Shown here: positions 51,107 to 58,460 of the stretch, piece by piece
How positions within the stretch are numbered: the first letter of the stretch is position 1
Layout: the number at the start of each line of letters is the position of its first letter
Assembly: GCA_017405115.1 (NCBI GenBank)
Contig: JAFRBA010000076.1
Coordinates: forward strand, 4,331 to 68,330
Direction: 5' to 3'
Length of the DNA stretch: 64,000 nucleotides
DNA from: Kiritimatiellia bacterium
GTDB taxonomy: Bacteria; Verrucomicrobiota; Kiritimatiellia; RFP12; UBA1067
The notes under the pieces: generated by a model
What the model was told of the DNA's origin: nothing
Database searches by the model: none
The model's input: the letters and a program-made list of their open reading frames with translations, nothing else
Made by a program: the position numbers and the translations under genes

Positions 51107-53075
51107 GGTCGTCGTCGCGCTTGCCGTTGCGTTCGCTTGCAGCGTCGCTTGTGGCGCCGCCGGGTTCTGGGGCGTGCGGCGCGATTCGGACGGCCGCTGG
51201 TGGGCGGTCGATCCGCAGGGTCGCGACACGTTCCTCTCCGGCGTAGACCATGTCTCGTGGATCGGCCATCCGTGCGAAAAGACGGGCACGCGCCGCTACC
51301 TCCAGACCAATCGGCGCAAGTACGGCACCAAGGAGAAGTGGGCCGAGGCGACGGGAGCGCGCCTGCGCGGCTGGGGGTTCAACTTCCTCGGCGCCGGCTG
51401 CGACTCGTCATTGCGCACGGACGGCCGCGCCTACGCCGTCTACCTCGACATAAGCGGCGAGCTGACGCGCGGCAGCGCCGTCCGCGCCATCCGCCCCAAC
51501 CCGCACAACAACCCGTGCGAGGGCTTCCCCGACGTGTTCGACCCTGCGTGGGAGGAAACGTGCCGTCGCGTTGCGCGCGAACGTTGTGCCCCGCTTAGGG
51601 ACGACCCAGCGCTCTTCGGCTGGTTCATCGACAACGAGCTCGCCTGGTGGGGGCACGCGGCGGAGTTTGACAGCGCCACCGGCCTCTTCGAGTGCATGAC
51701 CAATCCTCCAGCCGACAAGGAGGGTTTTCTTCGCCTTGCCGCCGAGAGGTACTTCTCGGTCGCGGTGAGGGCGATACGCGAGGCCGACCCCAACCACCTC
51801 GTGCTCGGCTGCCGGTTCGCCGGGCTCTCCGGCGCTAACCGCGTCGTCTGGGAGGCAGCCGGCAGGCATTGCGACGTCGTGACGTTCAACAACTACCCGT
51901 GGGCCGATCTCGACCGCAACGTGCTCTGCGCCGGCCCGGGGGCGCGCGACCGCCTCTTTGCCGACGTTGTCGCCGAGCGCGCGGCGTGGACGGGCCGCCC
52001 GCTGATGGTGACCGAGTGGAGCTTTCCGGCGGTCGACGCCGGGATGCCGTGCCTGCACGGGGCGGGACAGCGAATGAACACGCAGTCGGAACGCGCGCGC
52101 GCGACCGCGCTTTGCCTGCGCACGTTCCTCGCGACCCCGTCGCTTGTCGGCCACAGCTACTTCATGTGGGTGGACGAGCCGGCGCTCGGCATCAGCGCCG
52201 CGTTCCCGGAGGATTCCAACTACGGCCTCGTCTCTGAGGACGACGAACCGTATCCGCTCGTCAAGGCGTTCGCGCGCATCGGTGGCGACTTCGCGAAGTG
52301 GCGCCGCCTGCCGCCGCCGCCCGCGCGCCTGCCGCCCCCGCCGTCGGGAGTCGAGCTGGCGTCGGGCGCATTTGCCGCCGAAGGCTATCGCGGACCGGAC
52401 GGCGGAGTGTCGTTCTCGCGGCATGGCGACGGCTACCGTCTTGCCAACCGCGCCGGGTTCGCGCTCGAGGGGCGCATCGGTGGACGGCGCATGTTCGACC
52501 GCGTCGAGCTGGACGGCGCCGAGATCGGCTCGTACGGCGCGATGCTTCACCACGCCGCCGGCGGACGCCTCCATTGGGACGATGCGACGCGAGTGGAGTC
52601 GGCGGAATGGGATGCGGCGTCATGCAGGCTGCGCATCCGGGCGACGGACGGACGTGCGTTCGCGGCCACCCACGTCTTCACGATCCATCCAGACAAGCCG
52701 CTGGTGCTCGCAGAGTTCGAGTCGCTGGAGAACGTTGGCCAGGAGGCGCTCGACGTGCGCGCCATCTACTTCCGCCAGTTCGCGCCGTACGCGGGCGAGG
52801 CGAAGCCGCCGCGCCTGACGCACCCCGACCTCTGGAAGGCGCCTCGCGCCGACGGATGGCTCGCGCGCGACGGACGCTTCTGGGGCGCGGAGACGCGTGC
52901 GCGCGGCGTCTTTGCCTTCGTGTACTACACTGCGCCTGACGGCCCGCACCCCGATGCGGCGATCGCGCCGCCGGAAGGTCCGTTCCGGCTCGCACCCGGC
53001 GCATCCTGGCGCGCGCCGTGCGACGCGCTGTGGGTCATTTGCCGCGCGGCGCGAGGAGGCTACCCGAACCTGTGA
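51096..53075 (+). CDS. Secreted clan GH-A-like glycoside hydrolase (agarase/GH42-GH50-like)
   Basis: 659 residues, signal peptide (MTGKVVVALAVAFACSVACG), overlapping the phosphoesterase stop by 11 bp. TIM-barrel motifs: FWGVRRDSDGRWWAVDPQGR, ALFGWFIDNELAWWGHAAEF (acid/base Glu about 181), VVTFNNYPWADLDRN and PLMVTEWSFPAVDAG (nucleophile Glu about 307). The FIDNEL motif and the DPQGRDTFLSGVDH opening recall beta-agarase-like families. The C-terminal ~250 residues form a beta-rich domain resembling galactose-mutarotase-like folds. It is the last gene of locus B. Substrate unknown. Confidence 0.82.
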   Translation: MTGKVVVALAVAFACSVACGAAGFWGVRRDSDGRWWAVDPQGRDTFLSGVDHVSWIGHPCEKTGTRRYLQTNRRKYGTKEKWAEATGARLRGWGFNFLGAGCDSSLRTDGRAYAVYLDISGELTRGSAVRAIRPNPHNNPCEGFPDVFDPAWEETCRRVARERCAPLRDDPALFGWFIDNELAWWGHAAEFDSATGLFECMTNPPADKEGFLRLAAERYFSVAVRAIREADPNHLVLGCRFAGLSGANRVVWEAAGRHCDVVTFNNYPWADLDRNVLCAGPGARDRLFADVVAERAAWTGRPLMVTEWSFPAVDAGMPCLHGAGQRMNTQSERARATALCLRTFLATPSLVGHSYFMWVDEPALGISAAFPEDSNYGLVSEDDEPYPLVKAFARIGGDFAKWRRLPPPPARLPPPPSGVELASGAFAAEGYRGPDGGVSFSRHGDGYRLANRAGFALEGRIGGRRMFDRVELDGAEIGSYGAMLHHAAGGRLHWDDATRVESAEWDAASCRLRIRATDGRAFAATHVFTIHPDKPLVLAEFESLENVGQEALDVRAIYFRQFAPYAGEAKPPRLTHPDLWKAPRADGWLARDGRFWGAETRARGVFAFVYYTAPDGPHPDAAIAPPEGPFRLAPGASWRAPCDALWVICRAARGGYPNL

Positions 53076-53121
53076 AAAAGTCCAAGCCTATTTCATTAGC
53101 CGCAGACGCCCAGACATGTGG

Positions 53122-53127
53122 TATAAT
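53122..53127 (+). promoter_or_regulatory. Extended -10 promoter of the gmhA-like gene
   Basis: ACATGTGGTATAAT, with the ATG at 53193. The ~60-nt leader ends AACGCAAAGGCACACGC, where AAAGG may serve as a weak ribosome-binding site. No -35 match is evident. Confidence 0.7.
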
Positions 53128-53192
53128 ATGAAGGCACTTAGTTGCCGTGTCTGACGCGCGGCTGGACATCTGGACAACGCAAAGGCACACGC

Positions 53193-53801
53193 ATGAACAA
53201 CACAATAGAAGGCCTGTTCGTCAGGTACCCCGCACTCGCCCCCTGCAAGGGCGACGTTTATGCTGCGTTCGGGACGCTCGTTGATTCGTTTCGCGCCGGT
53301 GGCAAGGTCTTGGTCTGTGGCAACGGCGGCAGCGCCGCCGATGCCGAGCACATCTGCGGCGAACTGCTCAAGACGTTCAAGAAGCCTCGGCCGGTCCCGG
53401 CTGGCGTCGCGTCCCGCCTTCGCCCGGAGCTCGCGTCCATGCTCGAGGGCTCGCTTCCTGCCGTGTCGCTCGTCTCGATGAGCGGAATCGTGACGGCCTT
53501 CGCCAACGATGTCGCATGGGAGGCCGCGTTCGCGCAGCAGGTGCTGGGGCTCGCGCGCGAGGGGGATGTTCTGATCGCCCTCTCCACGAGCGGCAACAGC
53601 CCGAACTGCGTCGCGGCGGCGGAGGTGATGAAGGCGAAGGGCGGCAGGTCCATCGCGTTCACCGGGGCGAAGGAGTCGCGCCTGTCGGAAGTCTGCGACG
53701 TGACAATCCGCGTCCCGGAGACGGAGACATACAAGGTGCAGGAACTGCACCTGCCGGTCTACCACGCGCTTTGCGCGGCGGTGGAGGAGGAGTTGTTCTG
53801 A
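53193..53801 (+). CDS. gmhA: SIS-domain phosphoheptose isomerase-like protein
   Basis: 202 residues, typical for GmhA. CGNGGSAADAEHICGELL is the family signature, SLVSMSGIVTAFANDVAWEA and DVLIALSTSGNSPNC are the SIS phosphosugar-binding loops, and ETYKVQELHLPVYHALC carries the Gln/Glu/His residues of the isomerase site. GmhA converts sedoheptulose 7-phosphate to D-glycero-D-manno-heptose 7-phosphate for LPS core. DiaA is a close relative, so the symbol is provisional. An insertion (RLRPELASMLEGSLP) sits between the two halves, as in GmhA. It precedes an MFS gene and a ROK kinase. Confidence 0.82.
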   Translation: MNNTIEGLFVRYPALAPCKGDVYAAFGTLVDSFRAGGKVLVCGNGGSAADAEHICGELLKTFKKPRPVPAGVASRLRPELASMLEGSLPAVSLVSMSGIVTAFANDVAWEAAFAQQVLGLAREGDVLIALSTSGNSPNCVAAAEVMKAKGGRSIAFTGAKESRLSEVCDVTIRVPETETYKVQELHLPVYHALCAAVEEELF

Positions 53802-53827
53802 GGTTGCGGATCGCGGGGCGCATATGC

Positions 53828-53833
53828 TATAAT
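53828..53833 (+). promoter_or_regulatory. Extended -10 promoter of the MFS transporter gene
   Basis: GCGCATATGCTATAATGCCC: TGC then TATAAT. GGGAGG at 53860-53865 lies 7 nt before the GTG start at 53873. Confidence 0.7.
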
Positions 53834-53872
53834 GCCCGAGGGATGCAAAACGTGCAAACGGGAGGTCGAGAC

Positions 53873-55090
53873 GTGAAGCGATCAGCGCTGTGGCCGATGC
53901 TGGCCGGTTTCTTCGTGATGGGGTTCGGCGACATCATCGGCACCGTGATGAACCAGGTTAAGGCGGAATGCGCCGCGCATGCGGACGAGATTTCGTGGCT
54001 GATGCCGATCTTCGCCTACGTGTGGTTCCTCGTCATATCGATCCCGACCGGAGTCATGTCCGGGCGCATCGGTCGGCGAAACGCGGTCCTGGTCTCCCTC
54101 GCGGTAACGGTCGCCGCGATGGCCGTTCCGCTCTTCGCGAACGCGGAGAGGTGGTACCTATACGTCGTCGCCTTCGCGCTCGTCGGAATCGGCAACACGA
54201 TAATACAGGCGGCGCTTCCGGCGCTCATGTCCAACGTCGTGGAGCCTTCCCAGCTTGCGAGCCGCATTTCGCTCGGCCAGTTCGTGAAGGCCGTATGCGC
54301 CGCACTTACACCGGTCTTCGTCTACGTGACGGCGTCCGCCATGGGCAACTGGAAGCTTCTCTTCCCGCTGTACGGGGCGCTGACAGTCGGCGCGGCGATA
54401 TGGCTCTGCCTTGCGGACATCCCCGACGAGCGCTTCCAAACCCCTCAAACTTCTCAAACCTCTCAAACTTCTCAAACCTCTCAAACTTCTCAAACCTCTT
54501 TCTCCGGCTGCCTCGCGATGCTGAAGGAGCCCTACGTCGCGGCAATGACAGCCGGTATACTGTTCTCGGTCGGTGCCGATGTCGGGTTCTCCGTCGCGAT
54601 ACCCGAGTACCTGAAGAACGTGTTCAAGGTCGACAAGGACCTCGCCGGAATGGGCCCGACCGTCTACTTCGTCGCCAAGACCGCCGCCGCGTTCGCTGGT
54701 GCCATCGTCTTTGCTCGCATATCGGCCGCGAAGTGCTTCTCGTGGTTCATGGGGCTGGGCCTTGTCGCGACCGCCGCGATCCCGTTCGTGTCGACGCCGT
54801 TCGCGTTCCTCGCGATCGTCGCCTTCGTGGCGCTTCTGACGGCGAACAGCTTCGGAATGTGCATGGCCCTCGCGATCGAGCGGTTCCCCGCGAAGGCGAA
54901 CGAGATTTCCTCGCTCATGGTGATGGCGATAGTCGGCGGCGGCATCGTGTCGGCAGCCCTCGGCGCGGCGCAGTCGGCGTTCGGTTCGGTGGGCATCGTC
55001 GCGACTCTCGGCGTCTGTCTGGCGTATCTCTTCGGGCTCGGGCTTTTCGCAAGTAAGAAGGAAAAAGGAAGAAGTAGGAGGGTGGTATAG
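53873..55090 (+). CDS. MFS-type sugar transporter with an in-frame 9-nt repeat insertion
   Basis: 405 residues from GTG 53873 (GGGAGG 7 nt upstream); an in-frame ATG at 53843 has no ribosome-binding site. Twelve hydrophobic segments (LAGFFVMGFGDIIGTVMNQV, WLMPIFAYVWFLVISIPTGV, SGRIGRRNAVLVSLAV and so on) with overall FucP-like topology. The central loop between membrane segments 6 and 7 contains TPQTSQTSQTSQTSQTSQTS (residues about 189-208), encoded by a 9-nt tandem repeat. The C-terminal tail KKEKGRSRRVV comes from a purine-rich stretch. It is followed 1 bp later by a ROK kinase, so it probably imports the kinase's sugar. Confidence 0.82.
   Translation: MKRSALWPMLAGFFVMGFGDIIGTVMNQVKAECAAHADEISWLMPIFAYVWFLVISIPTGVMSGRIGRRNAVLVSLAVTVAAMAVPLFANAERWYLYVVAFALVGIGNTIIQAALPALMSNVVEPSQLASRISLGQFVKAVCAALTPVFVYVTASAMGNWKLLFPLYGALTVGAAIWLCLADIPDERFQTPQTSQTSQTSQTSQTSQTSFSGCLAMLKEPYVAAMTAGILFSVGADVGFSVAIPEYLKNVFKVDKDLAGMGPTVYFVAKTAAAFAGAIVFARISAAKCFSWFMGLGLVATAAIPFVSTPFAFLAIVAFVALLTANSFGMCMALAIERFPAKANEISSLMVMAIVGGGIVSAALGAAQSAFGSVGIVATLGVCLAYLFGLGLFASKKEKGRSRRVV
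54444..54497 (+). repeat. 9-nt tandem repeat (CTCAAACYT), six units inside the MFS gene
   Basis: Six units alternate CTCAAACTT and CTCAAACCT, preceded by a partial unit CCAAACCC at 54436-54443. They encode (Gln-Thr-Ser)n in the cytoplasmic central loop. The unit length keeps the reading frame open. Confidence 0.9.
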
Positions 55091-55091
55091 G

Positions 55092-56090
55092 ATGGGAGAG
55101 GTGGACAAGACGTTCGTAGGATTGGACATCGGCGGAACCAAGTGCGCAATTTCCGTCGGCATGGAGGAAGGCGGGAACATCCGCATCCTGTCGCGCGAGG
55201 AGTTCCCGACGGCGGGGCTCTCGTGGCGGCAGGTGCTCGACGAGTTCGCCCGCCGCATCGACAGCCTTGCCCATCCCTCAACCCCTTCAAACCTCTCAAA
55301 CCCCTCAAACCCCTCAAGCCTCTCAAGCCTCTCAAACCCCTCAAGCCTCTCAAACCTTTCCTCCATCGGCATCAGCTGCGGCGGGCCCCTCGACTCCAGG
55401 CGCGGCGTGATCATGTCGCCGCCGAACCTGCCCGGATGGGACGACGTGCCCGTCGTCAAGTTCTTCGAGGACAGGTTCCACGTGCCGGTTGCGGTTCAGA
55501 ACGACGCCAACGCCTGCGCGCTCGCAGAGTACAAGTACGGATCGGGCAGGGGCGTTAGGAACCTTGTCTTCATGACGTTCGGCACGGGGCTCGGCGCGGG
55601 AATCGTCATCGACGGGAAGCTCTACGCCGGCGCGAACGACAACGCCGGCGAGATAGGCCACATAAGGCTTGCGCCGACGGGCCCCGTCGGCTACAACAAG
55701 GAAGGCAGCGCCGAAGGCTTCTGCTCGGGCGCGGGCATCGCGCGGCTCGCCAAGATCAGGAAGGGCCTCGACATCACGGCAAAGGAGCTGTTCTCCCGCG
55801 TCCGCGCCGGCGACCCGGACTGCACGGAGGTCTTCCGCGAGTCGGCCGAGAAGCTCGCGACTATACTCGCGTACACGATCGACATACTGAATCCCGAGGT
55901 GATCGCCCTCGGCGGCGTCTTCATGCGCAACGCCGACCTGTTCATGCCGATCGTGGACCCGATACTGGACGTCGAGGCCCTGTCGCTGGCGAGGAAGGTG
56001 TGCAGGATAGTCCCCGCCGAACTGGGCGAGAGCATCGGCGACTACGCCGCTCTCGCCGTCGCGGCCGCGCAGACGAATGCAGTGCCCTAG
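55092..56090 (+). CDS. ROK-family sugar kinase (glucokinase-like) with a repeat-encoded insertion
   Basis: 332 residues. FVGLDIGGTKCAISVG is the phosphate-binding loop of the ROK/ASKHA fold. ISCGGPLDSRRGVIMSPPNL, PVAVQNDANACALAEYKYGS and VFMTFGTGLGAGIVIDGKLY follow, and GEIGHIRLAPTGPVGYNKEG carries the ROK His. The usual zinc cysteine motif CxCGxxGC is not seen after it: only FCSGAG remains. Residues about 62-90 are a Ser/Pro/Asn/Leu insertion from nine 9-nt repeats. It likely phosphorylates glucose, N-acetylmannosamine or another hexose imported by the MFS protein. Start codon 1 bp after the MFS stop. Confidence 0.87.
   Translation: MGEVDKTFVGLDIGGTKCAISVGMEEGGNIRILSREEFPTAGLSWRQVLDEFARRIDSLAHPSTPSNLSNPSNPSSLSSLSNPSSLSNLSSIGISCGGPLDSRRGVIMSPPNLPGWDDVPVVKFFEDRFHVPVAVQNDANACALAEYKYGSGRGVRNLVFMTFGTGLGAGIVIDGKLYAGANDNAGEIGHIRLAPTGPVGYNKEGSAEGFCSGAGIARLAKIRKGLDITAKELFSRVRAGDPDCTEVFRESAEKLATILAYTIDILNPEVIALGGVFMRNADLFMPIVDPILDVEALSLARKVCRIVPAELGESIGDYAALAVAAAQTNAVP
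55277..55357 (+). repeat. 9-nt tandem repeat (CTCAAACCY/CTCAAGCCT), nine units inside the ROK kinase gene
   Basis: Units in order: CTCAACCCC, TTCAAACCT, CTCAAACCC twice, CTCAAGCCT twice, CTCAAACCC, CTCAAGCCT, CTCAAACCT. They encode a Ser-Asn/Ser-Pro/Leu stretch between the second helix and the strand ISCGGP, a surface position. Same unit family as at 54444 and 16984. Confidence 0.9.
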
Positions 56091-56182
56091 GGCGCGTCGA
56101 TCCGTGCCCCGCGTCCGCTTCGCCCCTGCCTTGGGGAATGGTATGAGCGTTGGCAATGTAGGCAATGCCAAGCCGAAAATGC

Positions 56183-56188
56183 TATAAT
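56183..56188 (+). promoter_or_regulatory. Extended -10 promoter of the structured leader or RNA before the R-M system
   Basis: CGAAAATGCTATAATACGCC; transcription should begin near 56195. The next clear start codon (ATG 56579) is almost 400 nt away, so a long leader or a separate RNA is made. Confidence 0.7.
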
Positions 56189-56194
56189 ACGCCA

Positions 56195-56460
56195 CGGATG
56201 AATCACGAACACAAGGAGGTCTTGCCGAAGTAAAAACGATATAGGCGGGCGACGGCCCGTCAAAACCGATTTTGCATAACTGCAAACGCGACGTTCAACC
56301 GAAAAAGCCCTGGAAAGTTTTTTCAAAAACAGAACGACGAGTTGGCAGGGATGCGCCCCATTCGGGGGCGTATTCTTCTGTCGCCTTGTATTCTGTTTTA
56401 GGGTTTCTTCCAGGGCGCCCTCGGTTGAGTATGAGACGAGTCAGGGGATGCGTCCCCGAA
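56195..56460 (+). ncRNA. Candidate structured RNA (or long structured 5' leader) upstream of the type III R-M genes
   Basis: No coding-like ORF is present. Nested complementary segments are visible. GCCCTGGAA (56307-56315) pairs with TTCCAGGGC (56408-56416). Inside that, AAAACAGAA (56326-56334) pairs with TTCTGTTTT (56391-56399). Inside that, an 11-bp stem 56349-56359/56365-56375 is capped by loop ATTCG. ACGAG (56337-56341) and CAG (56346-56348) can also pair with CTTGT and CTG on the other side. A separate hairpin CGGGC-GACG-GCCCG lies near 56246-56260, and GGGGA-TGCG-TCCCC (56444-56457), followed by a pyrimidine run, may end the transcript. It does not match the tmRNA, RNase P or SRP RNA signatures I know. 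Confidence 0.5.
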
Positions 56461-56479
56461 TCTTTCTCTCCGCCGCGAT

Positions 56480-56539
56480 GGTAGGGCGGTTTCGATGAAA
56501 CCGCCGCCACGGTAGGGTCACGCGTCCCGCGTGACCGCC
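56480..56539. repeat. Two REP-like palindromic elements in tandem
   Basis: Both units begin GGTAGGG, form a perfect 9-bp hairpin and end in CCGCC or GCC. Unit 1 stem is GGCGGTTTC-GAT-GAAACCGCC (56485-56505). Unit 2 stem is GGTCACGCG-TCC-CGCGTGACC (56516-56536). The stems differ in sequence but keep the layout, which suggests compensatory variation of a dispersed REP-type element. They sit 40 bp before the Mod start codon. Confidence 0.7.
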
Positions 56540-56578
56540 AATGCATCGGCAGGCCGAAAGGAGAGAAAGGAACTAAAG

Positions 56579-58456
56579 ATGCTGAAGGAGGTACTGAAGA
56601 GGAACGAGACGGCCGCCGCGAATGCGGGCGTACTGGCGGTGCTGCGTGAGAATTTCGCGGGCTGTTTCACGAAGGAGGGCGCGTTCGACCTCAAGACCTT
56701 CGCTGCGAGAATCCGTGACGAGGTGGTCGTGACGGAAGAAGGTTATCAGCTTGACTTCCTCGGCAAAAACTATGCGCGACTTCTCGCGAACGAGGAGACT
56801 GAAACAGTGATCGTGCCTGACGAGGCACACAACGCGAAGCCGGAGAACGCGAAGAGTCAGAACGTCTATATCTCCGGCGACAATCTCGACGCCCTGAAGC
56901 ATCTTCTCAAATCCTACGAGCATGAGGTCAAGTGCATCTACATTGATCCGCCGTACAACACGGGATCGGACGGTTTCGTTTACAACGACAATTTCAAGTT
57001 CAAGCCTGACGAACTCGCCCGCAAACTTTCCATCACAGAAGAGGAGGCGAAGAAGCTTCTTGACTTTGTAGGGCGCGGCTCCGCCTCTCATTCCGCCTGG
57101 CTCATGTTCATGTACCCGCGCCTCCAGCTCGCGAAATCACTTCTCCGTGACGACGGTGTCATCTTCATCTCCATTGACGACAACGAGCAGGCTAATTTGA
57201 AGCTGCTGTGCGATGATGTGTTTGGTGAACAGAACTTCATCGGCAACATTATTTGGGAGTCAACAACTCAACCAGATAATATCGGTGGTGCGAGATTCAA
57301 CTTCCAAAAGAAAGCTGAATATATCGCACTGTACGCTCGTCGACGCGACTGCATCGGCCCGTTTGTTCTTGAGTCACTGGCTGGTGAAAAGAAATATCCA
57401 CATGAAGGCAAATTTGGAAAGTGTCGATTCGAGGTGATTGAACGAGCATATGAAGGTGCATACGCAAGGGACACGATGCGCTTTGACATTCTTGGGCAAC
57501 CTCCTCGTCCCGGAAAACAGTGGCAGATAGGGCAGGAACTCGCTCGTCAGCTTGAAGCAGATGGCAAACTGGAGATTGTTGACGGGATTGTGAAGAGAGC
57601 TGTCTATCCTGAAGATGAAATAGACGAAAAAAGCTATAAGCCATTTTGGTCAATATTCCCTGCAAAAGAGGTTGGAACTTCGTTACAAGGAAAGGCACTG
57701 CTAAAAGAGTATCTTGGGCCTGTCGGCTTTGATACCGTGAAACCGGTAGAACTAATGAAGAAGTGTTTTGGATATCTCGACAAGAGCGGTGTGTTTGTAG
57801 ATTTCTTTTCGGGATCAGGTACAACAGCCGAATCTGTTATGCGGACAAATGTTGATGACGCAGGAACGCGCCGATTTATAATGGTTCAGATTGATGATGA
57901 TTGTCGAAAGGGATCCACAGCAGAGCAGGCGGGGTATAAGACCATAGATGAAATCGGTCGTGCGCGGATTGTCAAGGCTGCAGAGAAAATTGCGAAGGAG
58001 AATCCGCTGCTTGCGCAAACGATGGACCTCGGCTTCAAGCACTTCACGCTCGCGAAGCCGAGCGGTGAAGTGCTCGAGAAAATCGAGTCGTTCGATCCGA
58101 AGGCGAGCATACTGGCGACGCAGGACATGCTGAAGGAGTTCGGCGTTGGGACGGTGCTGGCGACCTGGCTGAACCACGACGGCTACGGGCTTACGCGAGA
58201 GGCGGAGAAAGTCGATCTTTCCGGGTACGAGGCGTATCGATGTGGGCATCACCTCTACCTCGTCAACGCCAACTTCAGCGCGAAGAACGTCAAGGCGCTT
58301 TTGGAAAAGTACGAGACTGACAAGGCGTTCACGCCGGACAAGATCGTCCTCTTCGGCTATAGTTTCGGCTGGAAGGAGCTGGAGGAGCTTGATACGAACC
58401 TCAGGAAGCTCAAGACGACGCGCAACATCACCGCAGACCTCGACATCCGGTACTGA
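56579..58456 (+). CDS. mod: Type III restriction-modification system methyltransferase subunit (Mod)
   Basis: 625 residues from ATG 56579. IYIDPPYNTGSDGFVYNDNF contains the catalytic DPPY motif (Asp123); DFFSGSGTTAESV (about 408-420) is the SAM-binding FxGxG motif. DPPY before FxGxG is the beta-class order of type III Mod proteins. Residues about 200-405 between them are the target recognition domain. Mod methylates adenine in one strand of an asymmetric site and recognises DNA for the Res partner. The recognition domain (about 57190-57980) is clearly more AT-rich than both flanks, as expected when such domains are exchanged between strains. Res begins 4 bp after the stop. Confidence 0.93.
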   Translation: MLKEVLKRNETAAANAGVLAVLRENFAGCFTKEGAFDLKTFAARIRDEVVVTEEGYQLDFLGKNYARLLANEETETVIVPDEAHNAKPENAKSQNVYISGDNLDALKHLLKSYEHEVKCIYIDPPYNTGSDGFVYNDNFKFKPDELARKLSITEEEAKKLLDFVGRGSASHSAWLMFMYPRLQLAKSLLRDDGVIFISIDDNEQANLKLLCDDVFGEQNFIGNIIWESTTQPDNIGGARFNFQKKAEYIALYARRRDCIGPFVLESLAGEKKYPHEGKFGKCRFEVIERAYEGAYARDTMRFDILGQPPRPGKQWQIGQELARQLEADGKLEIVDGIVKRAVYPEDEIDEKSYKPFWSIFPAKEVGTSLQGKALLKEYLGPVGFDTVKPVELMKKCFGYLDKSGVFVDFFSGSGTTAESVMRTNVDDAGTRRFIMVQIDDDCRKGSTAEQAGYKTIDEIGRARIVKAAEKIAKENPLLAQTMDLGFKHFTLAKPSGEVLEKIESFDPKASILATQDMLKEFGVGTVLATWLNHDGYGLTREAEKVDLSGYEAYRCGHHLYLVNANFSAKNVKALLEKYETDKAFTPDKIVLFGYSFGWKELEELDTNLRKLKTTRNITADLDIRY

Positions 58457-58460
58457 AACC

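Noticed and set aside
56272..56400. tmRNA or a small ORF in the leader before the R-M genes
   Set aside because: No tRNA-like ends or tag sequence; the small ORFs have no Shine-Dalgarno and are explained by the hairpin sequence.
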